A DNA stretch of 64,000 nt from an uncultured Flavobacteriales bacterium. GTDB lineage: Bacteria; Bacteroidota; Bacteroidia; Flavobacteriales_D; Crocinitomicaceae. The notes under the pieces are model-generated. The model saw only the letters and a program-made list of their open reading frames with translations, had not been told where the DNA came from and ran no database searches. How positions within the stretch are numbered: the stretch's first letter is position 1; every line of letters starts with the position of its first letter. This document shows, one piece after another, positions 17,962-27,491 of the stretch. The translations under genes were made by a program, and so were the position numbers. The stretch lies in contig CAIZQH010000021.1 of NCBI GenBank assembly GCA_903935095.1, positions 124,001 through 188,000 on the forward strand. The letters are read 5' to 3'.

Positions 17962-18831
17962 ATGAGGCAGTTAAAAATCGCAAAACAGGTTACCAACAGG
18001 GAAACCGCATCTTTAGACAAGTATTTACAGGAAATCGGTCGTGTTGACTTAATCACTGCAGATGAAGAAGTTGAGTTAGCTCGACGCATCAAGGCAGGAG
18101 ATCGATCGGCATTAGAACGATTAACGAAAGCGAATTTACGTTTCGTGGTTTCTGTATCTAAACAATACCAAAATCAAGGTTTGGCTTTGCCAGATTTGAT
18201 TAACGAAGGTAACTTAGGATTGATTAAAGCGGCAGAACGTTTTGATGAAACACGTGGATTTAAGTTCATTTCCTACGCTGTTTGGTGGATTCGTCAGTCA
18301 ATTCTGCAAGCGTTGGCAGAACAAGCTCGTATCGTTCGTTTGCCGTTGAATAAAATTGGTAACATCAACAAAATTAATCGTGCCTATTCGGAATTGGAAC
18401 AAAAGTTAGAGCGTCCGCCTTCAGCAGATGAGTTAGCAGAGTTCTTAAACGTTACGCCAGAAGAAGTGAAACAAACACTTTCTCAAAATGGCCGTCACGT
18501 ATCCATGGATGCACCGTTGATTGAAGGAGATGAATCTACCTCAAGCATGTACGATGTCATGCAAGGAGATTCATTACCGAGTCCAGAAGCAAATTTGGTA
18601 TTGGAATCTTTGAGAAGTGATATTCGCCGATCATTGACAGCCTTAACACCCAGAGAAAGTGAAGTCATCAGTATGTTCTATGGTTTGGAAGGAAAAGCAC
18701 CGCTATCTTTAGAAGAAATCGGTGATAAATTTGACCTGACTCGAGAACGTGTTCGTCAAATCAAAGAGAAAGCGATTCGTCGTTTGAAACATACAACGAA
18801 AAACAGAGTGCTAAAAAGTTATTTAGGATAA
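17962..18831 (+). CDS. rpoD: Primary RNA polymerase sigma factor (RpoD/SigA)
   Basis: 289 residues, the short primary sigma typical of Bacteroidota, with no region 1.1. Region 1.2 is [15 protein letters not shown]; region 2 has [28 protein letters not shown], and [15 protein letters not shown]; region 3 is [12 protein letters not shown]; region 4 ends in [19 protein letters not shown]. It recognises the -33/-7 promoters seen elsewhere in the window. Its 5' region (17736-17961) has no obvious -7 box; a terminator follows. Confidence 0.96.
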   Translation: MRQLKIAKQVTNRETASLDKYLQEIGRVDLITADEEVELARRIKAGDRSALERLTKANLRFVVSVSKQYQNQGLALPDLINEGNLGLIKAAERFDETRGFKFISYAVWWIRQSILQALAEQARIVRLPLNKIGNINKINRAYSELEQKLERPPSADELAEFLNVTPEEVKQTLSQNGRHVSMDAPLIEGDESTSSMYDVMQGDSLPSPEANLVLESLRSDIRRSLTALTPRESEVISMFYGLEGKAPLSLEEIGDKFDLTRERVRQIKEKAIRRLKHTTKNRVLKSYLG

Positions 18832-18900
18832 TTCAAGGCGGGTCAATAACCACCTACCACCAGTAAACCACTTGTTGGCCGGCTTTGAATAACATTAAAG

Positions 18901-18926
18901 AGGAGTTTGAAAGGACTCCTTTTTTT
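18901..18926 (+). terminator. Rho-independent terminator after rpoD
   Basis: aggagt / actcct stem with an 8-nt loop and a T-run. The stem is short and weaker than others in the window. Confidence 0.6.
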
Positions 18927-18938
18927 ATGTCCTAGAAA

Positions 18939-21422
18939 TCACATCGGATCGACATCGATCACAATTTTAACAGATTTGTTGGCTGGTTTTGCATAGAATT
19001 GATCTATGATCTCCCTAATTTTCTCCTTGACTTTTCGTTCCGGAGCACTGCGCTCAATCTTTAACTTGATTTCTTTCAGAAAGTTATTTTGAATGCGCTT
19101 AATGATGGGGAATTCTGGTCCTAATACACGTTCCTTAAAAACAACTTTCAGTTGGTCTGCTAATTCAATCGAGGCCGCATGTACCACTTGTTCATTCGTG
19201 TGTTTCAAGGTCAATTGAATCATTTTGTAGAACGGTGGATAAAAAAATTGTTGTCGTTCTATGATTTCTTGATCATAGAATCCTTTGTAATCATGTTCTT
19301 GAACCAATTGAATTACCCAGTGACCTGGATTCCCCGTTTGAATGATCACCTTACCGCGTTTGTCCTTTCTTCCTGCGCGTCCCGCAACCTGTGACATCAA
19401 CTGATAGGAGCGTTCGTAAGCGCGAAAGTCGGGACGATTGAGTAACATGTCCGCATCGAGGATTCCAACCATGGAAACGTGATCAAAATCCAATCCTTTA
19501 GTGATCATTTGAGTTCCAATGAGAATGTCAATGCGACGCTGTTCAAATTCTTCAATGATCTCTTCGTATGCATGTTTCGAACGAGTGGTATCCAAATCGA
19601 GTCGTTTGACCACTTTGTTTGGAAACATCATCGATAATTCATCTTCGATTTTCTCTGTTCCAAAGCCAAGCATCTGTAAACGATTACTTCCACAAGCAGT
19701 ACAACTACCAATAGGAGAAGTAGTAAAACTGCAGTAATGACATTTTAATAAATTGCTGTGTTTATGGTAGGTGAGGGAAACGTCACAATTGGTGCATTTT
19801 GGTGTCCAATTACAGACTTCACAGGACCATAAAGGCGTATAGCCACGTCGATTCTGGAAGAGCATAATTTGTTCTCCTTTGTTCAGGGCGGATTGCATTT
19901 CTTCCAAAATCATGGGTGTAAAATGCGATTGCATGTTTTTTAATTTGCGCTCGCGTTTTAAATCTGCACACCAAATCTCAGGTAATTTGAGTCCCTTGTA
20001 GCGTTCATTCAATTCTACCAAGCCAAATTTCCCTTGCTTTGCGTTGTAATAGGTTTCCAAGGCTGGAGTGGCAGTTCCCAGCAGTACTTTTGCCTCATGC
20101 AAAGAACCGAGAACAATTGCCGCATCTCTAGCATGGTAGCGAGGAGATGGGTCGTATTGTTTAAAGGAACTTTCGTGTTCTTCATCTATGATAATGAATC
20201 CAAGATCCTGAAAGGGAAGGAAAATCGAACTGCGTGCGCCTAAAATTATTCGGTATTTATTCGGATCGTTATGTAAGACATGATTCCAGATTTCCACACG
20301 CTCATTCTGATTAAACTTTGAATGATAGACGCCTACTTGTTCTCCGAAATAGGCGGAAAGACGCTGAATCAATTGGGTCGTTAAGGCAATTTCTGGAAGT
20401 AAAAACAAAACTTGTTTTCCAAGGTCCAAATAGGATTGAATCAGTTGGACATAGATTTCTGTTTTTCCTGAACCGGTAACGCCATGAAGTAAGGTCACTT
20501 GTTTCTCTTCGAAACTCGCTTCAATTTCTGTTAAAGCCGTTTGCTGTGCATCCGTGAGTGGTTTAAAACCATTCAACTCATTTGTAAGTCCACTGAGTCG
20601 GTCTATTTGAAAACGTTCAAGGACGAAGAACCCACGTTTCTCCAATGTACTGATAGCGGAGGCACTCACTTGATTTTCTAAAAGTGTTTTTTTTGAGATA
20701 GGAAGGTGAATTCCTCCTTGATCTATACCGAGTTTCATAAATTGAAGTATGGCATCTACTTGTTTTTGAGCGCGTGTACTCGCTTCTAATTCTTGAATAA
20801 ATGCTTGCAGCGCTTCCTCTTTTAAGAAGGCTTCGCTCAAGGAGACACACAAAATGGTTTTTGGCGCGTATCGATCATTTATTTCTTCGCTGGAAGAAAC
20901 GATGCGACGCTCAATCATTGCTTTAATCAAGGGCTGTATGGTTTTCACGCCTAGGATATCCGAGAGTTCTTTCAAACTCAATTGATCCTTCATTTCTAAG
21001 GCTTCTACCACCGTTTTTTCACGATCTTGGAGTAAATCAATAGCCGTGTCAAATTCGGGATGAAGTCGGATTTTAGTTTCACTCGCCAGCTTGAAATTCG
21101 CTGGAAGTGCGGCATTCATGACATCCCCAATGGGAGCCATGTAATAAGAAGAAATCCAATCCCAAAATTGTAATTGTTTTGGCGTAATGATGGGTTGCTC
21201 ATCGAGGAGGTGAAGGATATACTTTGCTTGATAAACGGCGGGAATTTCTTCGTGAATTCGTGTGACGATTCCGGTGAGTAATTTATTTTTCCCAAAGGGA
21301 ACAATGACACGAAGTCCTGCTTGGACGTGCTCATTTAATTCAAAAGGAATGCGGTAGGTGAAAACCTGATGTATGGGAACAGGTAGTAGAACATCCGCAA
21401 AATAAGTTACTCTTTCACTCAC
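18939..21422 (-). CDS. priA: Primosomal replication helicase PriA (primosome protein N')
   Basis: 827 residues. It restarts stalled replication forks. N-terminal 3'-DNA-binding domain (FADVLLPVPIHQVFTYRIP), Walker A HGVTGSGKTEIY, DEEH box in FIIIDEEHESSFKQYDPSP, zinc region with CEVC, CTNC, CHYC and CTAC pairs, and helicase motif VAGRAGRKDKRGKV. All landmarks are in the expected order. The start is GTG, chosen because the next Met is far inside and the sequence matches the family from SERVTYF onward. Confidence 0.96.
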   Translation of the reverse strand: MSERVTYFADVLLPVPIHQVFTYRIPFELNEHVQAGLRVIVPFGKNKLLTGIVTRIHEEIPAVYQAKYILHLLDEQPIITPKQLQFWDWISSYYMAPIGDVMNAALPANFKLASETKIRLHPEFDTAIDLLQDREKTVVEALEMKDQLSLKELSDILGVKTIQPLIKAMIERRIVSSSEEINDRYAPKTILCVSLSEAFLKEEALQAFIQELEASTRAQKQVDAILQFMKLGIDQGGIHLPISKKTLLENQVSASAISTLEKRGFFVLERFQIDRLSGLTNELNGFKPLTDAQQTALTEIEASFEEKQVTLLHGVTGSGKTEIYVQLIQSYLDLGKQVLFLLPEIALTTQLIQRLSAYFGEQVGVYHSKFNQNERVEIWNHVLHNDPNKYRIILGARSSIFLPFQDLGFIIIDEEHESSFKQYDPSPRYHARDAAIVLGSLHEAKVLLGTATPALETYYNAKQGKFGLVELNERYKGLKLPEIWCADLKRERKLKNMQSHFTPMILEEMQSALNKGEQIMLFQNRRGYTPLWSCEVCNWTPKCTNCDVSLTYHKHSNLLKCHYCSFTTSPIGSCTACGSNRLQMLGFGTEKIEDELSMMFPNKVVKRLDLDTTRSKHAYEEIIEEFEQRRIDILIGTQMITKGLDFDHVSMVGILDADMLLNRPDFRAYERSYQLMSQVAGRAGRKDKRGKVIIQTGNPGHWVIQLVQEHDYKGFYDQEIIERQQFFYPPFYKMIQLTLKHTNEQVVHAASIELADQLKVVFKERVLGPEFPIIKRIQNNFLKEIKLKIERSAPERKVKEKIREIIDQFYAKPANKSVKIVIDVDPM

Positions 21423-21463
21423 AAGGGTAAAGATACGAACTCCTAGAAGTTTACCCTAGGAAA

Positions 21464-22603
21464 TTATTGACAAGCATAGGATTCTTCTTGTCCAACGACA
21501 TTATCTCCTGGATGATTAGAACAGAACAAATACGTTCCTGTGATTGGCCCTTGGCATAATTCACGCGTACTTTTCTTATCAATCGCACGGATATATGCTT
21601 GTTGCGGAGATGTATAAAAAGGTTTGAAAATTTTTACCGTTTGACGAGATGAGAAGATGCCTACTACGCGTTTTCCATTCGTTACGGAAAGATTGGTATA
21701 ACTCGGTTTACTCTGAGCTAGGCTAGAACTTGGTTTATTGACAGACATGTAATTAAACAACTCTTCAGCACCTCCTGTAATGGTGATGTAAATTCCTTTT
21801 AATGTTCTTTTCTCTACTTGAGCATTTTCCGTCAAATGAAGTTTCATTAGCTCATAAAACGATCTCCCGCTAATAGTAAACGTACAGGAACCATTCGGTG
21901 TAACTTCTTTTTCCCCAATTTTCCAATTGTATGATTTTGTATAAGGAACCCCTACAAAGTATTCATTATAAGCAACGTCTAACTGACCGTTAACTACGTA
22001 AGAATTCCCGGTATTCGAGACCGCTAATCCAGAGGATAAGTATTCACCAGGATTATCTGCGAATTTGAAGGTATAGTTTTGAGAACTAGAATTTGTTGTT
22101 ATTCCGCGAACTAAATTTGTTTCGCCGCTTACTTCAAATTCCCCATTATTTAACATCGCTTTCAATCGATAGGTAGCTGTAGGTTTCAAGGACGTTTTCA
22201 GGGGGTCCGTTGAGGTCTGAATCACTTCGTTTGCTCCTGTTGGAAGCGTTTTGAAATAATACACTTTTTGTTCAGGACCGTAAAAATAACCGTTGGTGTC
22301 CTTGTCTTGAACAAGCGTATCTTTCAGTATCCATGTTCTTGTAATCGAGCCATTTACCACTTCCGTAATCGTTGCATCTACTTGATCAAAGTAACTAGAA
22401 TCTGCGATTTGAGCAATCTCCAATGCATTTCCAGGCCCGATAAAAGCACGTGTTATTTTTATATAATGCAACGAATCGGCTTGATCTAATAAACCATAAA
22501 CAACAGCCGTTTCCTTAAAGTCACCAGTTAATTTCACATCTTCGGAACAGCTTTGTAGGAATAATACTGCGAAAAAAAGAATGGAGAGAAAACGTTTGAT
22601 CAT
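21464..22603 (-). CDS. DUF4249-type lipoprotein
   Basis: 379 residues. Lipoprotein signal peptide MIKRFLSILFFAVLFLQSC with lipobox Cys19, followed by SED, so probably anchored in a membrane. The mature part begins with a beta-sandwich-like region (AVVYGLLDQADSLHYIKITRAF) characteristic of DUF4249, a Bacteroidota family often near TonB receptors; none is adjacent here. Cys350 and Cys358 and Cys378 near the C-terminus may form a disulfide. Role unknown. It is followed 41 bp further by priA. Confidence 0.75.
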   Translation of the reverse strand: MIKRFLSILFFAVLFLQSCSEDVKLTGDFKETAVVYGLLDQADSLHYIKITRAFIGPGNALEIAQIADSSYFDQVDATITEVVNGSITRTWILKDTLVQDKDTNGYFYGPEQKVYYFKTLPTGANEVIQTSTDPLKTSLKPTATYRLKAMLNNGEFEVSGETNLVRGITTNSSSQNYTFKFADNPGEYLSSGLAVSNTGNSYVVNGQLDVAYNEYFVGVPYTKSYNWKIGEKEVTPNGSCTFTISGRSFYELMKLHLTENAQVEKRTLKGIYITITGGAEELFNYMSVNKPSSSLAQSKPSYTNLSVTNGKRVVGIFSSRQTVKIFKPFYTSPQQAYIRAIDKKSTRELCQGPITGTYLFCSNHPGDNVVGQEESYACQ

Positions 22604-22634
22604 GAGAGTTAGTTTGAATCAAAAATACAATTAT

Positions 22635-23570
22635 TTAGCGAATTCCTTGTGGACTCATGCTTATATCAGGTGAAACACCTTTTTCAAAACTGATTAATTC
22701 CACTTCAAAAATCAAGGGAGAATAAGGTTTGATGATTGTGTTTGGCGGTGGATTTCCACCATAAGCTAATTCTTGAGGAATGAAAAATTTGAATTTGGAA
22801 CCAACATTCATTAACTGAATACCTTCTGTCCATCCTGGAATTACTTGGTTTAACACGAAGTCAACTGGTTCTCTTCCAATTGAACTATCAAATATTCCGC
22901 CTTCTGGCACCGTTCCTTGGTAGTGTACTTTCACATTGGAAGTAGCACTTGGTTTTGGACCTTTACCTGTTGTGATCACTTGGTATTGCAATCCACTTGC
23001 CGTGGTAATGATTCCCGGTTTTGTTTTGTTCATCGCCAAGAAATCCTCCCCAGCGGATTTGAATTGCTCGGTGATTTTCGCGTATTTTTTGTTCATTTCC
23101 ACTTCAAAAGAAGCCATGATTTTTTTACGGTCTTGGTTTTTCAACACTTCGATATCCAATTTATTCAATCCATCTGAAAAACCTTTTTCGACCATCTTAA
23201 TGTCGATTAGGCTCAATGCATCTAGGTCGTTAAAATATCCTTCGAAACGTTGACGATTGATTTTCCCAACGGCCAATGATCCTTCCGCATTGAATGCTTC
23301 ATTGAACTCTTTTCCCGTTTTCCCGATGCACTTCGTCACAGTTTTAGAAAGTCCTTCAAATTCTGACTCAGCTACTTTACTATGGAATCCTTCGATTAAT
23401 TTTTCTTTGTCCATTTTGTTGAATGGACTCTCTGAAATAAATGGTTTCGCGATTTCACAACCTAATACATAGGAGTATTTTTCTTTTTCTGTTTTCAATT
23501 CAACTTTCTCTTCTCCTCCACATGCTTGTAGGATTAGAAATAAGGCGATAAATAGGGAATAACGAATCAT
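22635..23570 (-). CDS. FKBP-type peptidyl-prolyl isomerase, lipoprotein
   Basis: 311 residues. Lipobox in FLILQACGGEEK, Cys17. Residues ~25-180 form the helical dimerisation/chaperone part seen in Mip and FkpA; residues ~190-300 are the FKBP domain (VHYQGTVPEGGIFDSS, VIPGWTEGIQLMNVGSKFKFF, LAYGG, LIFEVELI). It isomerises prolyl bonds of envelope proteins. Its ATG overlaps the stop of the second FKBP gene upstream (TAATG), so the two are translationally coupled paralogues. Confidence 0.9.
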   Translation of the reverse strand: MIRYSLFIALFLILQACGGEEKVELKTEKEKYSYVLGCEIAKPFISESPFNKMDKEKLIEGFHSKVAESEFEGLSKTVTKCIGKTGKEFNEAFNAEGSLAVGKINRQRFEGYFNDLDALSLIDIKMVEKGFSDGLNKLDIEVLKNQDRKKIMASFEVEMNKKYAKITEQFKSAGEDFLAMNKTKPGIITTASGLQYQVITTGKGPKPSATSNVKVHYQGTVPEGGIFDSSIGREPVDFVLNQVIPGWTEGIQLMNVGSKFKFFIPQELAYGGNPPPNTIIKPYSPLIFEVELISFEKGVSPDISMSPQGIR

Positions 23571-24169
23571 TAGTTAATGTTTATAAGTTCAACTTCAAAA
23601 ATTAGGGCACTGAATGGTTGTATGGGTCCACCGGGATGTGGATTTGCTCCATAGGACAATTCCTGCGGAATGTACAAGCGGAATTTCGATCCAAGGGACA
23701 TCAATTGTAAGGCTTCGGTCCACCCTGGAATCACTTGGTGAACACCAAATGTAGCTGGACTTCCACGTAATACAGAGCTATCGAAAACCGTTCCATCGAT
23801 CAAGGTACCGTGGTAATGAACGGTTACATTGTCCGTCGCACCTGGTTTTGCTCCATCACCAGCCGTTAAAATCTCGTATTGCAATCCAGAGAAGGTTTGT
23901 TGAACACCTTCTTTTTTCGCGTTTTCCGCTAAAAATGCTTCACCTTGTGCTTTGTTATCACCAAACGCGGAATTTTTTTTCTCATCCAAGTATTGTTGGA
24001 TAAAAATGTTTGCTTCATCTGGAGTTAAAGCAGTTGTTTCATCATTGAAAACCGCCTGAATGGCTTGCATCATCAAATTCACGTTGATGTGCTCTAGTTG
24101 TTGATTTTTCAAACTTTCGCCGATGCTCATTCCAACACCGTAGCTCGCTTTTTCTTCTAAAGATTGCAT
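23570..24169 (-). CDS. FKBP-type peptidyl-prolyl isomerase, cytoplasmic (FklB-like)
   Basis: 199 residues. Short helical N-terminal region (SYGVGMSIGESLKNQ) and a C-terminal FKBP domain (VHYHGTLIDGTVFDSSV, VIPGWTEALQLMSLGSKFRLYIP, LSYGA, LIFEVELI). There is no signal peptide, so unlike its downstream neighbour it probably stays in the cytoplasm, as E. coli FklB. First gene of a two-gene unit. Confidence 0.9.
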   Translation of the reverse strand: MQSLEEKASYGVGMSIGESLKNQQLEHINVNLMMQAIQAVFNDETTALTPDEANIFIQQYLDEKKNSAFGDNKAQGEAFLAENAKKEGVQQTFSGLQYEILTAGDGAKPGATDNVTVHYHGTLIDGTVFDSSVLRGSPATFGVHQVIPGWTEALQLMSLGSKFRLYIPQELSYGANPHPGGPIQPFSALIFEVELININ

Positions 24170-24264
24170 TTAATTGATTTTAAGGAGACGAAGTTAAGAA
24201 AAATGCGTCGGAGATCTTTGAAAAAATCAGGTGAATACTTGAATAATTGTAACAACATGTAAAA

Positions 24265-24753
24265 ATGTCCGTTGAAGGCTATATGCAAAAATCCTTTCAC
24301 TTTGATTACGAGCTTTATTCCACTTGGGAAAATCTAGCTGAATCGGACCTTCACTTGGTTGAATTAGCCTATGAGGCGATGGACTTAGCCTATGCTCCGT
24401 ACAGTGAATTTAAGGTCGGAGCAGCGGTTCGTTTGTCGAATGGGCTCACCTTAAAAGGAAATAACCAAGAAAACATTGCGTATCCATCTGGACTTTGTGC
24501 AGAGCGCGTGGTTCTTTTTTACGCCGGAGCAAATTATACAACGGAATCCATCGAAACGATTTGTGTAGTGGCACGTGGAGATTTAATGCCGAGTGAGTTT
24601 TTGTTATCTCCCTGTGGATCTTGTCGTCAAGTCATGTTGGAAACCGAAAACCGTCAGGCGAAAAAGATGCGTGTGATCTTGGTGAACCAAGACAAGCGCA
24701 CGATCATTCTTAATTCCGTCAAGGACTTGCTTCCATTTGGATTTGGGAAGTAG
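24265..24753 (+). CDS. cdd: Cytidine deaminase
   Basis: 162 residues. Zinc site: SGLCAERV (Cys plus catalytic Glu) and LSPCGSCRQVM (PCxxC), as in homotetrameric cytidine deaminases; YAPYSEFKVGAAV is the substrate-binding strand. It converts cytidine/deoxycytidine to uridine/deoxyuridine in pyrimidine salvage. An internal Met at codon 7 (MQKSFHFDYEL) could be the true start. Transcribed alone, divergent from the FKBP pair. Confidence 0.93.
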   Translation: MSVEGYMQKSFHFDYELYSTWENLAESDLHLVELAYEAMDLAYAPYSEFKVGAAVRLSNGLTLKGNNQENIAYPSGLCAERVVLFYAGANYTTESIETICVVARGDLMPSEFLLSPCGSCRQVMLETENRQAKKMRVILVNQDKRTIILNSVKDLLPFGFGK

Positions 24754-24858
24754 GGGAAGGAAATTTCAAGAAACAATGTAACGCTAGCTGAATGTAAATA
24801 TTCACCGCAAAGGAATATTTTGAATGTCTAGAGGGGAAGTTTAGTCGAAAAAGGGTGA

Positions 24859-25266
24859 CTATCTTTTTAAGTATTCTTCCGCTGTCATGACGGGAATGCT
24901 GGAATGTTTGAAGTCCTTTCCGTTTCGAGTGATGATCACGGAACAATTCGCTTGTAAAGCACTGTAATATTGAACGGAATCCTCAAAATCTTTGAATGGA
25001 GAATTCAATCCTTTTTCCACGGTTTCTTCATTGACCTCACAGACTTCACAAATAATTTTGAACTTTCGTAGTTTGGTGCGAACGGATTCTTCGGACTCAT
25101 ATTTATTTAGGATAAAATCAACCGTAGTAAAAGAAAGGGGAGAGGTTACTAAGACCAGTTTCTTTTGATCGGCTAATGTTGCCAATCGTGCAATGGCATC
25201 GAAGTGAGGATCTCGATGCGCCAATAAATCCAGTATGACATTGGTATCCAAAAACAATCTACTCAT
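24859..25266 (-). CDS. PIN-domain toxin, VapC-like
   Basis: 135 residues. PIN-fold markers: FLDTNVILDLL with Asp7, FKDFEDSVQYYSA with Asp96, and SVIITRNGKDF with Asp118, the acidic residues that bind Mg2+ for RNA cleavage. It overlaps the antitoxin gene by 4 bp (ATGA), the usual toxin-antitoxin layout. Target RNA cannot be predicted. Confidence 0.85.
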   Translation of the reverse strand: MSRLFLDTNVILDLLAHRDPHFDAIARLATLADQKKLVLVTSPLSFTTVDFILNKYESEESVRTKLRKFKIICEVCEVNEETVEKGLNSPFKDFEDSVQYYSALQANCSVIITRNGKDFKHSSIPVMTAEEYLKR

Positions 25267-25517
25267 TTGTATTTCTTTTCTAGGTGCGTTAAACGTTCCT
25301 TTTGAGCATCAAAATCTGATGGGAGCTTCGTTTTGGTGGACATGCTTTTGACAAAATCAGAGATTTGATCATCCTCGTTTCTTTTTTCAGAGATCAAAGA
25401 ATTCAAGTAGTTTTCAATCAATTTTGACAAACTAACCTGATGACTCTTCGCATATGTTTTTGCCTCGTGAATAATCTCTGCATTCAGATTTAAGGTGAGT
25501 TTTGTGTTCATCATCAT
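25263..25517 (-). CDS. Antitoxin, ribbon-helix-helix (DUF6364-like)
   Basis: 84 residues. Begins NTKLTLNLNAEIIHEAKTYA then HQVSLSKLIENYLNSL, the strand-helix-helix pattern of RHH antitoxins that bind their own promoter; the lysine-rich C-terminal part (KLPSDFDAQKERLTHLEKKY) would cover the toxin. Three consecutive ATG codons (25509-25517) leave the start uncertain by one or two residues. First gene of the pair. Confidence 0.82.
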   Translation of the reverse strand: MMMNTKLTLNLNAEIIHEAKTYAKSHQVSLSKLIENYLNSLISEKRNEDDQISDFVKSMSTKTKLPSDFDAQKERLTHLEKKYK

Positions 25518-25690
25518 AAGTTTACGTGTAAAATTAAAAAATAATTACGTACAAAATGAATGAACCGCTATTTTCATAAATCCTTTGGAATCGAATTGGT
25601 CCAATTAGCTAACGCAGATGCTTCGTTTTTATTTTAAGAAAGAGAAATGAGATTGTCGTTTTTTTACGGGAATCCGGATGCTGCGAAATG

Positions 25691-26461
25691 CTATTTATGA
25701 CGAAACCAACAATCTTGGCGGTCGTTTTCGTAGCCTTTAAAAACAGTGTTCACGGGTGCTCCGTGCTTGAGTTGCTCGTTGAATTTCGTTCGCACCAAAT
25801 AATTAAATGCGCCCATGTCACCAGTAAAAGCCGTTTTATTCTCGCGGTTTCCTTGTTCATGAATGTCGCACAACTGTTGAACGAATTCAAAGAACAGGGG
25901 AGCTTTAGCACCAATGATTCCGCAATTTAAAAGAGTTTCCTCTCCAAATGACTTTTCAAAGTCGGCATAGTCCGGAATATTGTTGCGCAGGTGAGTGGAA
26001 TGCTCGTTCATCCATTCGTTATTCAGTATTTTGGGCTCGTCCCCGCAAAAAATGGAATGTGGATTTTCTGTAAAAAACGCTTCAGTAAATGGATTTTTAA
26101 CTAGCGTAACATCGGAGATGTCCGTAACGAAAATATTGTCAAACAGGTCCACAATTTTCTCTAAAAAATCACGGTAAACAAAATACCGAAAGACGTTTGG
26201 ATTGAATGATTGGTTGTAGCTGACCTGAATAAACGAAATACACTCATTTTCATATTTCCGGCAGGTTTCCGCGCTAAAGTTGTTGTGAAAGATGATTCCG
26301 TGTAGTTTTTTGTCCGCAATCGATTCCGCCCAATCTCGCACCAATTCATAGGAGTCATCGTGTAGCGTTTCATTCCGGTTTACATCATAGACACCTGTAA
26401 TGTGACAGGCCATGATGAGGTTGCGCATTGCCGGGGAATTTTGGAAATCCAAAGAAGGCAT
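25691..26461 (-). CDS. Glycosyltransferase-like protein of unknown family
   Basis: About 256 residues. The middle reads NIFVTDISDVTLVKNPF, like the DxD site of GT-A enzymes that act on the inner strand of nucleotide sugars, and NCGIIGAKAPLFFEFV with TAFTGDMGAFNYL resembles acceptor-side elements of GT77/GT8-like proteins. No signal peptide or membrane segment. It lies 3 bp after a GT2 gene, which supports a glycan role. A TTG one codon upstream is possible; the ATG at 26461 is preferred. Assignment is tentative. Confidence 0.55.
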   Translation of the reverse strand: MPSLDFQNSPAMRNLIMACHITGVYDVNRNETLHDDSYELVRDWAESIADKKLHGIIFHNNFSAETCRKYENECISFIQVSYNQSFNPNVFRYFVYRDFLEKIVDLFDNIFVTDISDVTLVKNPFTEAFFTENPHSIFCGDEPKILNNEWMNEHSTHLRNNIPDYADFEKSFGEETLLNCGIIGAKAPLFFEFVQQLCDIHEQGNRENKTAFTGDMGAFNYLVRTKFNEQLKHGAPVNTVFKGYENDRQDCWFRHK

Positions 26462-26464
26462 CAA

Positions 26465-27115
26465 TCAAGAATTAAGGACGTTCGCTTTTTTGATGGTAGA
26501 GCAAATGCTATTTGGCATGTTTCGGTGATAAATGTAGGTTCTTAGGTCTACTTTCTTCACGCGAAATTGAGCTCCGGCCTTTTCGTAAAAATCGGCATCC
26601 GCGGCGAATCCATTTCTGAAATCGATGCTTGAAAAGACTTTTTTAATACCGAATAAGGTACCGAACAAGATGACCTCGTCTAAATGGATGAGCTTTGTTT
26701 GGTCATTTTTATCTGGAACGTAATAATCTTCTAACGTATCAACGATAGTTTCTGTGGTGGAGCAAATCAAATCTACGTTTTGGACTTCTTTCAAGCACTC
26801 GGTTAAATGGTTCGGTTTGTATTGATCATCACTATCCAGAATGGTAATGTAATCACCCATGCTATAAAGTACGCCGCGGTTGATGGATGCAGATTGACCG
26901 CGATTGCTGTGACGGATGTAGATTATTTTGTCCTCGTGTTGCTCCACGTATTGCATTAAGGCCTCGCGGTTATTTTGGGTGCTGCCATCATCGATGATCA
27001 GCAACTCGAAATCTTGAAAATCCTGATTTAAAACGGAATCAATTGCTCGTTTGATATAAGAGAAATCGGTATTAAAAACAGCCATTAGAACGGATATCTT
27101 TACTTGTCTCAACAT
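26465..27115 (-). CDS. Glycosyltransferase family 2
   Basis: 216 residues, GT-A fold. SVLMAVFNTDFSYIKRAIDSVL is the N-terminal strand-helix; IIDDGST and ITILDSDDQYKPNHL give the nucleotide and metal-binding aspartates. It is shorter than usual GT2 enzymes (250-300), lacking much of the acceptor domain. Upstream is a TTCG-rich repeat and then a hypothetical gene; downstream the GT-like gene follows after 3 bp. Confidence 0.85.
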   Translation of the reverse strand: MLRQVKISVLMAVFNTDFSYIKRAIDSVLNQDFQDFELLIIDDGSTQNNREALMQYVEQHEDKIIYIRHSNRGQSASINRGVLYSMGDYITILDSDDQYKPNHLTECLKEVQNVDLICSTTETIVDTLEDYYVPDKNDQTKLIHLDEVILFGTLFGIKKVFSSIDFRNGFAADADFYEKAGAQFRVKKVDLRTYIYHRNMPNSICSTIKKANVLNS

Positions 27116-27160
27116 TAGTGCTTGGTCTAGTGGATGCGGCGCAAAGATAGGTAAATGTTT

Positions 27161-27215
27161 GGTTCGATGTTCGATGTTCGTTTTCCGTCGTCCGTTATTC
27201 GATGTTCGATATTCG
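27161..27215. repeat. TTCG-rich degenerate short repeat
   Basis: Several imperfect copies of a unit near gttcgatattcg (gttcgatgttcg, gttattcgatgttcg, gatattcg). Such runs occur in Bacteroidota intergenic regions. No coding or terminator function is visible. Confidence 0.6.
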
Positions 27216-27230
27216 TTTACCCAGTCGAAC

Positions 27231-27470
27231 TCACTCTGTGTGTTTAGCGTAGATTAGTTGACATACGGTGTCCATCGCTTTAAACAGCGCTACATCAAAT
27301 TTCGGAGAAGTTGTCAACTTTGTCATGGAGGAAACAGCATCGAAGAGTAGTTCGTTTTCACGTTGAGGGATCCGTTCGATAAAGGTAATTTCTTTGCTTC
27401 CTTTCTGTGATTCCGAGACGATGACTTCCTTGGTGGTCAAATCGATGGCAAATAATAGGGTCTTTTTCAT
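27231..27470 (-). CDS. Hypothetical protein
   Basis: 79 residues, not recognised. It begins MKKTLLFAIDLTTKEVIVSE and is mixed alpha/beta without Cys or membrane segments. ATG start and a reading frame that lies just downstream of the secreted HNH gene (stop to start 21 bp) support a real gene, but the evidence is only an intact frame in sensible spacing. Confidence 0.45.
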   Translation of the reverse strand: MKKTLLFAIDLTTKEVIVSESQKGSKEITFIERIPQRENELLFDAVSSMTKLTTSPKFDVALFKAMDTVCQLIYAKHTE

Positions 27471-27491
27471 TTTGTGTGAGCTTGTTGGATC

